Positions 27,285-34,119 of a DNA stretch of 64,000 nucleotides are shown here, piece after piece. Position 1 is the first letter of the stretch, and each line of letters begins with the position of its first letter. The notes beneath the pieces are model-generated. The model ran no database searches and had not been told where the DNA came from. It saw nothing but the letters and a program-made list of their open reading frames with translations. This DNA is from Paenibacillus antibioticophila (GTDB lineage Bacteria > Bacillota > Bacilli > Paenibacillales > Paenibacillaceae): assembly GCF_000455265.1 (NCBI RefSeq), contig NZ_HG005143.1, forward strand, positions 237,362-301,361, written 5' to 3'. A program made the translations under genes and the position numbers.

Positions 27285-28181
27285 TCACCCCTTGATCGAG
27301 CCGATCATCACGCCTTTGACAAAGTACTTCTGCAGGAACGGGTATAACATCAAAAGCGGCAAGCTGGATACGATAATCACGCCGTATTTGATCAATTCCG
27401 TAACGCGCATTTTGGCCGCATAGGATTCCACATCGATCATCATGCCGGAGTTCACCTGGTTCTGGACAAGAATATTGCGCAGCACCAGCTGAAGCGGGTA
27501 CTTGGCCTCGTCGTTCAAATAAATCAAGGCATCGAAAAAACCGTTCCAGAAACCGACCACATGGTACAACACCATAACGGCAATGATGGATTTGGACAGA
27601 GGCAGCACAATGCTCCAGAAGAACCGGCTGTTCGAGCAACCGTCGATCGAAGCGGCTTCCCACATTTCATCCGGGATAGACGACTGAAAAAACGTTCTTA
27701 CGATAATGACATTGAATACCCCGCCGGCCCCGGGAATGACCAATGCCCAGACGGTATTCAACATGTGCAGGTCCTTGATCAATAAATAGGTGGGAATTAA
27801 CCCGCCGCTAAAAAACATCGTGACCATCAGAAACCACATGATCGCCGATCTCCCGACCAAATCCTTGCGGGCAAGCGGGTAAGCCGCAAACACGGTAACG
27901 GCGACTCCGATCAAGGTGCCTAACCCTGCGTAAAATATAGAATTGGCATACCCGATCCAGATGGAGGAATCATTGAATATCCTTTCATAGCCATCCAGCG
28001 TAAACCCCTTTGGATAGAACCAGACTTCTCCCGAATAAATCAGATTCGGATCGCTGAATGAAGCAATCAGCACAAAATACAGCGGAAATAAAACAAGCAG
28101 CATGATGACAGTCAGCAAGACAATATTAATGATGTCAAACCAGGCGTCCCCTCTGCTATTTCTCTTCAATAATTGGTTCAA
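27285..28181 (-). CDS. Carbohydrate ABC transporter permease, LplC type
   Basis: A 298-residue membrane protein with about six helices and an EAA-type loop (EMWEAASIDGCSNSR). The N-terminal segment is MNQLLKRNSRGDAWFDIINI, as in LplC/YtcP homologues. The start is a TTG, seven bases after GGGGGG. It forms the translocation channel with the LplB-type protein upstream. Confidence 0.9.
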   Translation of the reverse strand: MNQLLKRNSRGDAWFDIINIVLLTVIMLLVLFPLYFVLIASFSDPNLIYSGEVWFYPKGFTLDGYERIFNDSSIWIGYANSIFYAGLGTLIGVAVTVFAAYPLARKDLVGRSAIMWFLMVTMFFSGGLIPTYLLIKDLHMLNTVWALVIPGAGGVFNVIIVRTFFQSSIPDEMWEAASIDGCSNSRFFWSIVLPLSKSIIAVMVLYHVVGFWNGFFDALIYLNDEAKYPLQLVLRNILVQNQVNSGMMIDVESYAAKMRVTELIKYGVIIVSSLPLLMLYPFLQKYFVKGVMIGSIKG

Positions 28182-28193
28182 AGTGATCCCCCC

Positions 28194-29147
28194 TTACCAC
28201 AGACTGGTCTCGGTCAGTTTCCTTGCGATCCGATTGACAGTGACAATTAAGATGATGTTGATCACGGAATTAAACAGTCCGACCGCCGTCGAAAAGCTGT
28301 ACTGTGCCTTCTGAATCCCCAACTCGTAAACATAGGTCGGAATAATATTGGAAGCGGCATAGTTCAGATCGTTTTGCATCAAAAACGCTTTCTCGAACCC
28401 GATGCTCATGATGTTCCCCAGTGCAAGAATCAGCAAAATGACGATCGTCGGCAGAATGCCAGGAATATCCACATACCATACCCGCTTCCATTTGCTTGCA
28501 CCATCCATGATCGCGGCTTCATGCAGCTCGGGATTGACCCCCGCGAGCGCGGCCAGGTAAATAATCGTGGAAAAACCGGTTTCCTGCCATATTCCCGACA
28601 AGATGTACAACGGACGGAACCAGCCTTCGTCCGCCATAAACAGAATGGGCTCGCCTCCGAACAAGGCAATGATGTGGTTGACGATCCCGCTGTTCGGCGA
28701 TAAGAAGACACTGAGCATACCGACGAGCACAACGGTAGAAATGAAGTGCGGCGCATAAATCACGGTTTGAATAAACTTCTTATATCGTTTGCCCAGCATC
28801 TGGTTCAGCATGATCGCGATGATAATCGGCGCCGGGAAACCAAACAACAGCGACAAGAAACTGAGCGATAGGGTATTTGTGATGATCGTCCAGAAATTAT
28901 AGGAATCAAAAAAGTCAATAAAATGTTTAAACCCTACCCACTCGCTGCCCCAAACCCCCTGGCTCGGCGAAAAATCCTTAAACGCAATTTGTACGCCGTA
29001 CATGGGATAGTACTTGAATACGAGATAGACCAGAATAATCGGCAGCAAAAACAGATACAATTGGTAATTGCGTTTGATCTGAGTCCAAGTCTTGTGTTTC
29101 ACCTTGACCATGGGTTGATCTGCCCCGGAATCACTTGAATTCACCAT
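28194..29147 (-). CDS. Carbohydrate ABC transporter permease, LplB type
   Basis: A 317-residue membrane protein, first gene of the long fructoside operon. The family pattern YYPMYGVQIAFKDFSPSQG follows the first helix, and the loop ELHEAAIMDGAS is the ATPase contact. The ATG at 29147 is preceded by GAAGGGGTG. Two LacI-type operators and a TATAAT box lie 30-70 bases upstream. Confidence 0.9.
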   Translation of the reverse strand: MVNSSDSGADQPMVKVKHKTWTQIKRNYQLYLFLLPIILVYLVFKYYPMYGVQIAFKDFSPSQGVWGSEWVGFKHFIDFFDSYNFWTIITNTLSLSFLSLLFGFPAPIIIAIMLNQMLGKRYKKFIQTVIYAPHFISTVVLVGMLSVFLSPNSGIVNHIIALFGGEPILFMADEGWFRPLYILSGIWQETGFSTIIYLAALAGVNPELHEAAIMDGASKWKRVWYVDIPGILPTIVILLILALGNIMSIGFEKAFLMQNDLNYAASNIIPTYVYELGIQKAQYSFSTAVGLFNSVINIILIVTVNRIARKLTETSLW

Positions 29148-29179
29148 TGATGCACCCCTTCTACGCAAAAGTCATGTAT

Positions 29180-29215
29180 TTGAAACGTTTCCAATTATAA
29201 TTGAAACGTTTCCAA
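29180..29215. promoter_or_regulatory. Tandem LacI-type operators flanking a -10 box
   Basis: Two copies of TTGAAACGTTTCCAA (29180-29194 and 29201-29215) have centres 21 bases apart, about two helical turns. On the minus strand TATAAT (29194-29199) lies exactly between them and would serve the permease operon starting at 29147; no strong -35 was found. The copies match the site at 30415-30429 upstream of the adjacent LacI-type gene, so that protein is the likely binder. Confidence 0.75.
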
Positions 29216-29226
29216 TTTATCATGAG

Positions 29227-29281
29227 AAAAACATCATCCGCCGAACCCGGAAAGCGTAAGCACCGTGCATATGATGTTTTT
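29227..29281 (-). terminator. Hairpin after the second lacI-type gene
   Basis: AAAAACATCAT and ATGATGTTTTT form an 11-base stem around a loop of about 33 bases, 20 bases after the regulator's stop codon. The T-run on the minus strand fits a terminator, although the loop is long and the stem AT-rich. Confidence 0.45.
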
Positions 29282-29301
29282 CCTGTGATCTCGTACCGCA
29301 A

Positions 29302-30270
29302 TCAGGTCGTTTCGCCTTGTCTAAACATAACCGGAAGACGGTACACCTCCCGCTCCAACGTTTGGCCCTCCATCTTTTGATACAGCAGCCTGATCGACGT
29401 TCGCGCCATCTCCTCTACGGGCTGTCTGATTGTTGACAATAGAGGGTGAAAATAAGGATGATCCTGAATCCCGTCATATCCGATAACCTTCACATCCTCC
29501 GGAACGCGAATCCCCCGCCTGCCTGCTCTTTCGATATATTTGGCGGCAAACATATCGGTAATGGCAAAAATGCCGTCCACTTCGCGATGCTGATCCAGAA
29601 ACTCTCCAAAATAGGCATCGTCGTCGATAACGGGATCCGGCTTCTCATACACAGCGTAATCGACGCCCATCGCTTTTGCCTCATGGATGAAACCCTCTCT
29701 CCGGTTCATCGTTTCGCTGAACACGGAAGTGACGCTGCCGAGAAAAGCCGGCTTTCGGGCACCCGCTTTGACCAGCTCCCGTAACGCCAGGCGTCCCCCT
29801 TCATAATTATCGGAAGTGACGCAAGTGATCTTCTTGCTAAAGTGTCTGTCGATACTGACAATCGGAATATCGTTGCTCACGTCATCTTCGATATCGTTGT
29901 ACGTAATGCCGACAATACCCGCCACTTTATTTTGCTGCAGCATATCCAGATAATACAGTTCCTTCTCGGGTTTGCCTCCGCTGTTGCACAACATGAGCTT
30001 AAACCCTTCGCGATCCAACTCGTCTTCGATGTAATAAGCCAGCTCGGAAAAAAAAGGATGCCAGATGCTCGGAAGCAGCAGGGCGACCATCTTGGATCTC
30101 CGCATTTTGAAATTCCGGGCGATCTCATTCGGAATATAATTCAGCTCCTGGATCGCTTCCTCTACTTTTCTGCGCGTCGCGGGTTTGACGGCGCCCGAAT
30201 TGTTAATGACGCGGGATACGGTTCCCACGGCTACACCGGCTAAGTTAGCCACATCTTTAATGCTTGGCAT
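29302..30270 (-). CDS. LacI-family transcriptional regulator
   Basis: A 322-residue repressor: helix-turn-helix at 3-25 (IKDVANLAGVAVGTVSRVIN), then a sugar-binding effector domain with VIGYDGIQDHP near the C-terminus. GGGGGG lies just before the ATG. It is separated from the permease operon by its terminator and two operators, and the same operator type lies at its own promoter (30415-30449), so it probably represses both itself and the operon. Its leader RNA contains a small inverted-repeat element. Confidence 0.93.
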   Translation of the reverse strand: MPSIKDVANLAGVAVGTVSRVINNSGAVKPATRRKVEEAIQELNYIPNEIARNFKMRRSKMVALLLPSIWHPFFSELAYYIEDELDREGFKLMLCNSGGKPEKELYYLDMLQQNKVAGIVGITYNDIEDDVSNDIPIVSIDRHFSKKITCVTSDNYEGGRLALRELVKAGARKPAFLGSVTSVFSETMNRREGFIHEAKAMGVDYAVYEKPDPVIDDDAYFGEFLDQHREVDGIFAITDMFAAKYIERAGRRGIRVPEDVKVIGYDGIQDHPYFHPLLSTIRQPVEEMARTSIRLLYQKMEGQTLEREVYRLPVMFRQGETT

Positions 30271-30303
30271 CTAACCCCCCACTTATGCTTTCTTTTAGAG
30301 GTT

Positions 30304-30381
30304 GTTCAAAAAGTCGTCTTCCCATGACGAAGCAGTTCAGGGAGAGGATTCGACGTCAAATCTTGAATTGACTTTTTGAAC
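30304..30381. mobile_element. Small MITE-like element with 12-base terminal inverted repeats
   Basis: The 78-base unit starts GTTCAAAAAGTC and ends GACTTTTTGAAC, a perfect 12-base inverted repeat. A second, one-sided copy lies at 4134-4207. It encodes nothing and sits between the promoter (30401-30429) and the start codon (30270) of the LacI-type gene, hence inside its untranslated leader. Whether it is a MITE, an IS end or a large hairpin repeat cannot be settled from this window. Confidence 0.65.
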
Positions 30382-30400
30382 TCGCACTTTTATGGTTATT

Positions 30401-30429
30401 ATCATAACACCGAGTTGGAAACGTTTCAA
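30401..30429 (-). promoter_or_regulatory. Promoter of the second lacI-type gene
   Basis: On the minus strand, TTGAAA (30424-30429) and TATGAT (30401-30406) are separated by 17 bases. The -35 box is part of the operator at 30415-30429, so autorepression is expected. Transcription would start near 30394 and read through the inverted-repeat element. Confidence 0.7.
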
Positions 30430-30449
30430 TATTTATTTGGAAGCGTTTT
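30415..30449. promoter_or_regulatory. Pair of LacI-type operators
   Basis: TTGGAAACGTTTCAA (30415-30429) and the weaker GAAGCGTTTT (30440-30449) have centres about 22 bases apart, the same geometry as the pair at 29180-29215. They overlap and precede the -35 box of the LacI-type gene. Confidence 0.65.
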
Positions 30450-30453
30450 AGTT

Positions 30454-30800
30454 TTATACGAAGAATTCGCACTCCGCTGGACAGCCCCACTCCGCAAACA
30501 CTTGCCGCGCGGCGGCATCGGCCGACAGGCTGAATTTACGGATACACCCGGCTGCCGGCGGAAATCGACATTTGCTTGAAGCGAATGGGAATCAACTCAC
30601 GTCCTTCAGACTCGGGTTGAATCGGAAGATACCGGCAACCAGAAGCAGATCGTTGCGTTCGTCGGAGTTGCATTCGAGATATTCCGCAATATTCAGAATC
30701 GTCCGGCGATCCGGGAGACGGCGTGACCGTCCGGCGGTGGGGCAACTCCCGTTACCGCTTCATCCTCAGCGTTTCGATCTCCCCCACTACGATTTTCAGG
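30454..30800 (-). pseudogene. Decayed XRE-type helix-turn-helix regulator
   Basis: On the minus strand, 30733 to 30592 reads RRLPDRRTILNIAEYLECN then SDERNDLLLVAG, the end of an XRE/MmyB-like DNA-binding domain. The expected continuation YLPIQPESEG is found in a second frame, and a further short stretch (FSLSADAAARQVFAEWG) in a third, ending at a stop at 30454. Upstream, VGEIETLRMKR is followed by a stop. At least two frameshifts and a stop make it non-functional. The last stretch may belong to a different lost gene. Confidence 0.6.
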
Positions 30801-30979
30801 GCGGAATCCTCTGTCGGCATCTCCTTCTTGCACTCCCGCTGCCTTCCGAAATCCGGGGAATTGCCTCTAACGCTGATGATAAACGCTATTATGGCAAATT
30901 CGACGTTATCAAAATTCTAACGACGCTGAGACACTCTATTACGTCAGAAATCCATGTTTTCGGGAGCAAAAAAGCGATA

Positions 30980-31052
30980 TAAGCTCGCTGGTAAGCGTTA
31001 GAATCGCAGGGCGATGATTTAAGTGTATTTAAGCTCTGTGGCAAGCGTTAGA
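30980..31052 (+). repeat. Two direct copies of a 23-base intergenic repeat
   Basis: TAAGCTCNNTGGNAAGCGTTAGA occurs at 30980-31002 and 31030-31052, 50 bases apart. Inverted fragments (CTCTAACGCT at 30866-30875, TCTAACGACGCT near 30918) lie nearby. No coding sequence is present; this looks like a cluster of degenerate intergenic repeats. Confidence 0.6.
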
Positions 31053-31082
31053 GGCTGGAGGCAGATAGGAGCAATCAAGAAG

Positions 31083-31126
31083 AAGGACCTCAAATTCCCC
31101 GCCACACCGGAGAATTGAGGTCCTTT
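31083..31126 (-). terminator. Hairpin after the anti-sigma gene
   Basis: AAGGACCTCAAATTC and GAATTGAGGTCCTTT form a long stem with one bulge, just past the stop codon at 31133. The pyrimidine-rich minus-strand flank (TCCTTCTTCTTG) supports termination of the sigma/anti-sigma operon. Confidence 0.65.
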
Positions 31127-31132
31127 CGCAAG

Positions 31133-32452
31133 TTAATGGAGGTCATCCTCAAATGTTACATCCTCCACGACAAAGACCGCTCCGTCATATTTGTATTTCA
31201 GACGGATTGTAACCGGGAATTCGGCCGGCGATACCTGGACCGGCACCGACGCATACAAGGTATTCCCTTCAAAGAAATAGCGAATGATGCTGCCGAGACC
31301 CGGTTGGTCCAGCCATAAGCCGGCGTCATCCTCGTTGTATTCGAACGTGCGCGTTTCGCCGCCCAGCGTATATTGGAATGTTCGCTTGCCTTCCTCCGCC
31401 GTCACGGTTGAGGTAAGCTTGGAGCTCGCTACCAGCACCGGATCCGCCGCGGACACTTCGGTTAAATCGCGTCTTAGCAGCTTCACTGTCGATTCATAAA
31501 CCCCGGTACCGTATCCGCGGGTCAAGATGACGGCCAACACCTCCTCCTCCCCGTCGCCCGTTTGCAGCATGGAAACTTGCGGATAATAGGATTCATTGTC
31601 GACATTGTCCCAATCGTCGAATGTTCTTTCCGCACCGCCATAACGGACGCGGATCGGATAAATCATGCTTGCATTCGGTCTTAGCGAACCCGTAATCTTT
31701 AGATCTAGTGCCGGCTCCTCCTTCAAAAGGACTTCCTTTCCCTGATTTTCTCTGGCATAGGCTTCAAGCGACATTCCGGCTTCGTCCGTTTCCACTTGTT
31801 CGATGTGCCCGATTTTGTGGTTATCGCTGCGAACGTGCACATCAATCATTTCCTGATACGTTAGGGGGACCGAATCCCGCAGCAGCAGACGAAGCCGATA
31901 AATGGTTTTTTCCTTATTTTTTTCCTCAACGGGTATGGTCGTATCGACGTACACTTCATACACCCACGGACTGGACACATCGTAGCGCTCCAGCGGCTGC
32001 TTGACCTCGGGGTTGTTCCAGATGTCCGGCGTCGGGCCGCCCCAAACGCCCAGCTCCCGCTGCATCAGCGCTTTAACAAATGTCACGATCGTGCGGTCGC
32101 TATCCTGTTTCGCTGCGTTTTCCGCGGAATTCCACCATTCGAAATCCCCCCCGGCCCTACGCTTGAAAGTTGAGCGAAACGTTTCTCCACTTTCACCGCC
32201 TGCATCTTGAACGCCTTGGACCGGAACGGGCAAAGACGGCTCAACTTGTGCAAACCAGATCCCGCCTCCCGCCGCCAGGAGTAGGATGGGAGTGACCGTC
32301 AATGCCGCGGTAATCCATGCTTTCCGATCGCGCTTCTCTTCCGCCACCCGCAACTTGTTCTCGACACGCTCCATCAGATCGTTTCGAAAACGCCGCTGCT
32401 TGAATGGCGGTCTGGCCAATCGGCGATTCCAATCCGGTCTCCATTCATTCAT
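31133..32452 (-). CDS. Membrane-anchored putative anti-sigma factor
   Basis: A protein of about 439 residues, with a charged cytoplasmic N-terminus (1-50), one membrane helix (WITAALTVTPILLLAAGGGI, about 46-65) and a large extracellular part of unknown fold. The ATG at 32452 lies inside the stop region of the sigma gene, with GGGAG nine bases upstream; an ATG at 32458 is also possible. The coupling to an ECF sigma gene and this layout support an anti-sigma role, although no known zinc-binding anti-sigma motif is visible. The outer domain may sense an envelope signal. Confidence 0.65.
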   Translation of the reverse strand: MNEWRPDWNRRLARPPFKQRRFRNDLMERVENKLRVAEEKRDRKAWITAALTVTPILLLAAGGGIWFAQVEPSLPVPVQGVQDAGGESGETFRSTFKRRAGGDFEWWNSAENAAKQDSDRTIVTFVKALMQRELGVWGGPTPDIWNNPEVKQPLERYDVSSPWVYEVYVDTTIPVEEKNKEKTIYRLRLLLRDSVPLTYQEMIDVHVRSDNHKIGHIEQVETDEAGMSLEAYARENQGKEVLLKEEPALDLKITGSLRPNASMIYPIRVRYGGAERTFDDWDNVDNESYYPQVSMLQTGDGEEEVLAVILTRGYGTGVYESTVKLLRRDLTEVSAADPVLVASSKLTSTVTAEEGKRTFQYTLGGETRTFEYNEDDAGLWLDQPGLGSIIRYFFEGNTLYASVPVQVSPAEFPVTIRLKYKYDGAVFVVEDVTFEDDLH

Positions 32453-33011
32453 GTTCATCCGCTCCCTTCCATTTGGAGGCAACCTTCTTTTTGGCTCTGT
32501 GAATCCTTGATTTTACTGTGCCTGGCGAGAGGCCGGTTACCGCGGCTATTTCCTCCATGGACAGTTGATAATGCACGCTTAAAACCAACGGATCGCGAAA
32601 TTGGCTTGGCAGCTTTAACACCTGCCGCCACAATTCGTCCGCGACTTCCCGGTCCAAGAATTCCGATTCGGCAGACGGCGAAGGCGGCGGGAAAGCCGTC
32701 CCGTCCGGCTCGCCGCCTGGTGAACGATCGCCGAACAGCACCACTTTGCGCACGAAGGCCCGTTTTTGATAAGAAAGGGCGGTATTCCGCGTGATTCTCA
32801 ACAGCCAGGTTTTGACGGAAGCCTCCCCTCGAAAGGAAGTCTGACTCCGGTAGGCTTTGATAAATACATCCTGCGCGACATCATCCGCCGTATACGTATT
32901 CCGGGTGATAACGTAAGCATAATTCCAAACATCCTCCCCGTACGACTCCATAAGCCCCCGAATATCCAAAATGCTCGGCTCCGCCGGAGGCTGCAACTGC
33001 ATTTCCCTCAA
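32445..33011 (-). CDS. ECF-type RNA polymerase sigma factor
   Basis: A 188-residue sigma-70-like factor with region 2 (DVWNYAYVITRNTYTADDVA) and region 4 (LSMEEIAAVTGLSPGTVKS), joined by a proline-rich linker. It starts with TTG at 33011, preceded by GGAGGAG at good spacing; the ATG at 33002 has poorer spacing. A promoter of ECF type lies just upstream (33037-33066), suggesting autoregulation. The next gene, overlapping by eight bases, is its likely anti-sigma factor. The regulon is not evident. Confidence 0.9.
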   Translation of the reverse strand: MREMQLQPPAEPSILDIRGLMESYGEDVWNYAYVITRNTYTADDVAQDVFIKAYRSQTSFRGEASVKTWLLRITRNTALSYQKRAFVRKVVLFGDRSPGGEPDGTAFPPPSPSAESEFLDREVADELWRQVLKLPSQFRDPLVLSVHYQLSMEEIAAVTGLSPGTVKSRIHRAKKKVASKWKGADEHE

Positions 33012-33036
33012 GTGTTTCTCCTCCCCTTCACCTAAA

Positions 33037-33066
33037 CAGACTCTTCAAATGCAACGAAAGTTCCCC
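33037..33066 (-). promoter_or_regulatory. ECF-type promoter for the sigma gene
   Basis: On the minus strand GGAACTT (33058-33064) is followed after 16 bases by GTCTG (33037-33041). AAC in the -35 and GTC in the -10 are typical of ECF sigma promoters and would give autoregulation. Confidence 0.45.
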
Positions 33067-33175
33067 ATTCACCAAAAATAATGCAGGGATTTCGGCCCCG
33101 CCTCAATCATCCTACAAAACTATCGTATATTCATCTAGGATGGGCGCTGCTTCCCTCATCTCTCTCCCAATCAGG

Positions 33176-33222
33176 AACAACCCCGTAATCTTCCAGTGAA
33201 GATTGCAGGGTTGTTTGTTTTT
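33176..33222 (+). terminator. Orphan terminator-like hairpin
   Basis: AACAACCCC-GTA-ATCTTC and GAAGATT-GCA-GGGTTGTT form a long stem followed by TGTTTTT on the plus strand. No plus-strand gene lies upstream, so it is either a relic, a guard against antisense transcription, or the end of an unannotated small RNA. Confidence 0.55.
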
Positions 33223-33258
33223 GGCAGCGGGAAACTGCACATAATAGCTAATCCTCTA

Positions 33259-33287
33259 TTGACTCTCGCAATTTATTTAGCTAATAT
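33259..33287 (+). promoter_or_regulatory. Promoter of the Phd-Uma2 gene
   Basis: TTGACT (33259-33264) and TAATAT (33282-33287) are 17 bases apart, about 35 bases before the start codon. The -10 box overlaps the palindrome TTAGCTAA. Confidence 0.65.
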
Positions 33288-33306
33288 AAAATCATAAGTT
33301 AGCTAA
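33277..33306. promoter_or_regulatory. Repeated TTAGCTAA palindromes (candidate Phd operators)
   Basis: Perfect TTAGCTAA palindromes lie at 33277-33284 and 33299-33306, centres 22 bases apart, with a one-mismatch copy (ATAGCTAA) at 33244-33251. They overlap the -10 box and lead up to the ribosome site of a gene whose N-terminus is a Phd/YefM DNA-binding antitoxin domain. Autoregulation is therefore likely. Confidence 0.55.
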
Positions 33307-33321
33307 TTTGAGGCGAGAATC

Positions 33322-34047
33322 ATGCGAGTGACTTCAACTGACATACAGAATAATTTCGGAAAATATTTAAAGTTTGCGGAAGCTGGCGAGGAAATTATCG
33401 TTACGCGAAACGGTAAGGACGTAGCCACATTAAACGCGATTGCCGGAGCCGGTTTATCCATGCTAAGGGAGAAGGCAGCGAGCTATCATGGCGGGGGCGA
33501 ATGGGTATCCTATCAGGAATTCCTCGAGCTGACGGAGACGTCGGAGCAACGTTACGAGTTGATCGATGGCATCGTGTATAATCTCGCTTCTCCTTCCTTC
33601 AAGCACCAACTGGCCATAAATGAACTCCATGGCACTTTTTACAATTGGTTTAAAGGAAAGCCATGTACACCTCTGACTTCCCCGCTTGATATTACTCTGG
33701 AGAAGGAAGACAATAACACTTGCGTCGTACAGCCAGATCTCGTGGTGATTTGCGACAAGGATCGAATCGACGCCAACGGCAAATACAAGGGAACTCCCCA
33801 ATTGGTCGTTGAAGTCTTGTCCCCCTCCACGCGGAGCAAGGACATGATCAAGAAGCTGGATTTGTACAGCGTATGCGGTGTAAAGGAATATTGGATCATC
33901 GATCCAATGAAAGCACTCGTGATCGTATACACGCTGGAAGACGGCAATATTGCGGACATGACCGTATTCTCGAACACCGGGGATGCGCATGTGACCTCTC
34001 AGCTTTACCCGGGTTTGCAAGTATCGATCCAGGATTTAATTGCTTGA
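33322..34047 (+). CDS. Phd/YefM antitoxin domain fused to Uma2-type nuclease
   Basis: A 241-residue protein. Residues 1-45 (MRVTSTDIQNNFGKYLKFAE, then GEEIIVTRNGKDVATL) match Phd/YefM antitoxins, which bind operator DNA. Residues 60-241 match Uma2/DUF820 PD-(D/E)XK nucleases: QPDLVVICD and VVEVLSPSTRSKDMIKKLDL contain the expected Asp, Glu and Lys, and GVKEYWIIDP is characteristic. GAGGCGAG precedes the ATG. The gene is monocistronic with its own promoter and palindromes. It could be a self-repressed nuclease with antitoxin and effector in one chain, or a defence-related protein. The activity of Uma2 proteins is poorly known. Confidence 0.85.
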   Translation: MRVTSTDIQNNFGKYLKFAEAGEEIIVTRNGKDVATLNAIAGAGLSMLREKAASYHGGGEWVSYQEFLELTETSEQRYELIDGIVYNLASPSFKHQLAINELHGTFYNWFKGKPCTPLTSPLDITLEKEDNNTCVVQPDLVVICDKDRIDANGKYKGTPQLVVEVLSPSTRSKDMIKKLDLYSVCGVKEYWIIDPMKALVIVYTLEDGNIADMTVFSNTGDAHVTSQLYPGLQVSIQDLIA

Positions 34048-34089
34048 TTCAGTTGGGATGAATTGGAGAAACGGCTTTCAAATGAATAA

Positions 34090-34111
34090 GGCTGGCGATT
34101 ACTCGCCAGCC
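34090..34111. terminator. Hairpin between convergent genes
   Basis: GGCTGGCG and CGCCAGCC form a perfect eight-base GC-rich stem around ATTACT between the convergent Phd-Uma2 and sstT genes. No T-run follows, so termination would be weak. Confidence 0.45.
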
Positions 34112-34119
34112 CCTATAGT

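Noticed and set aside
30572..30982. A 136-codon plus-strand open frame in the intergenic scar
   Set aside because: It lies opposite the decayed XRE regulator and contains no recognisable domain or ribosome site.
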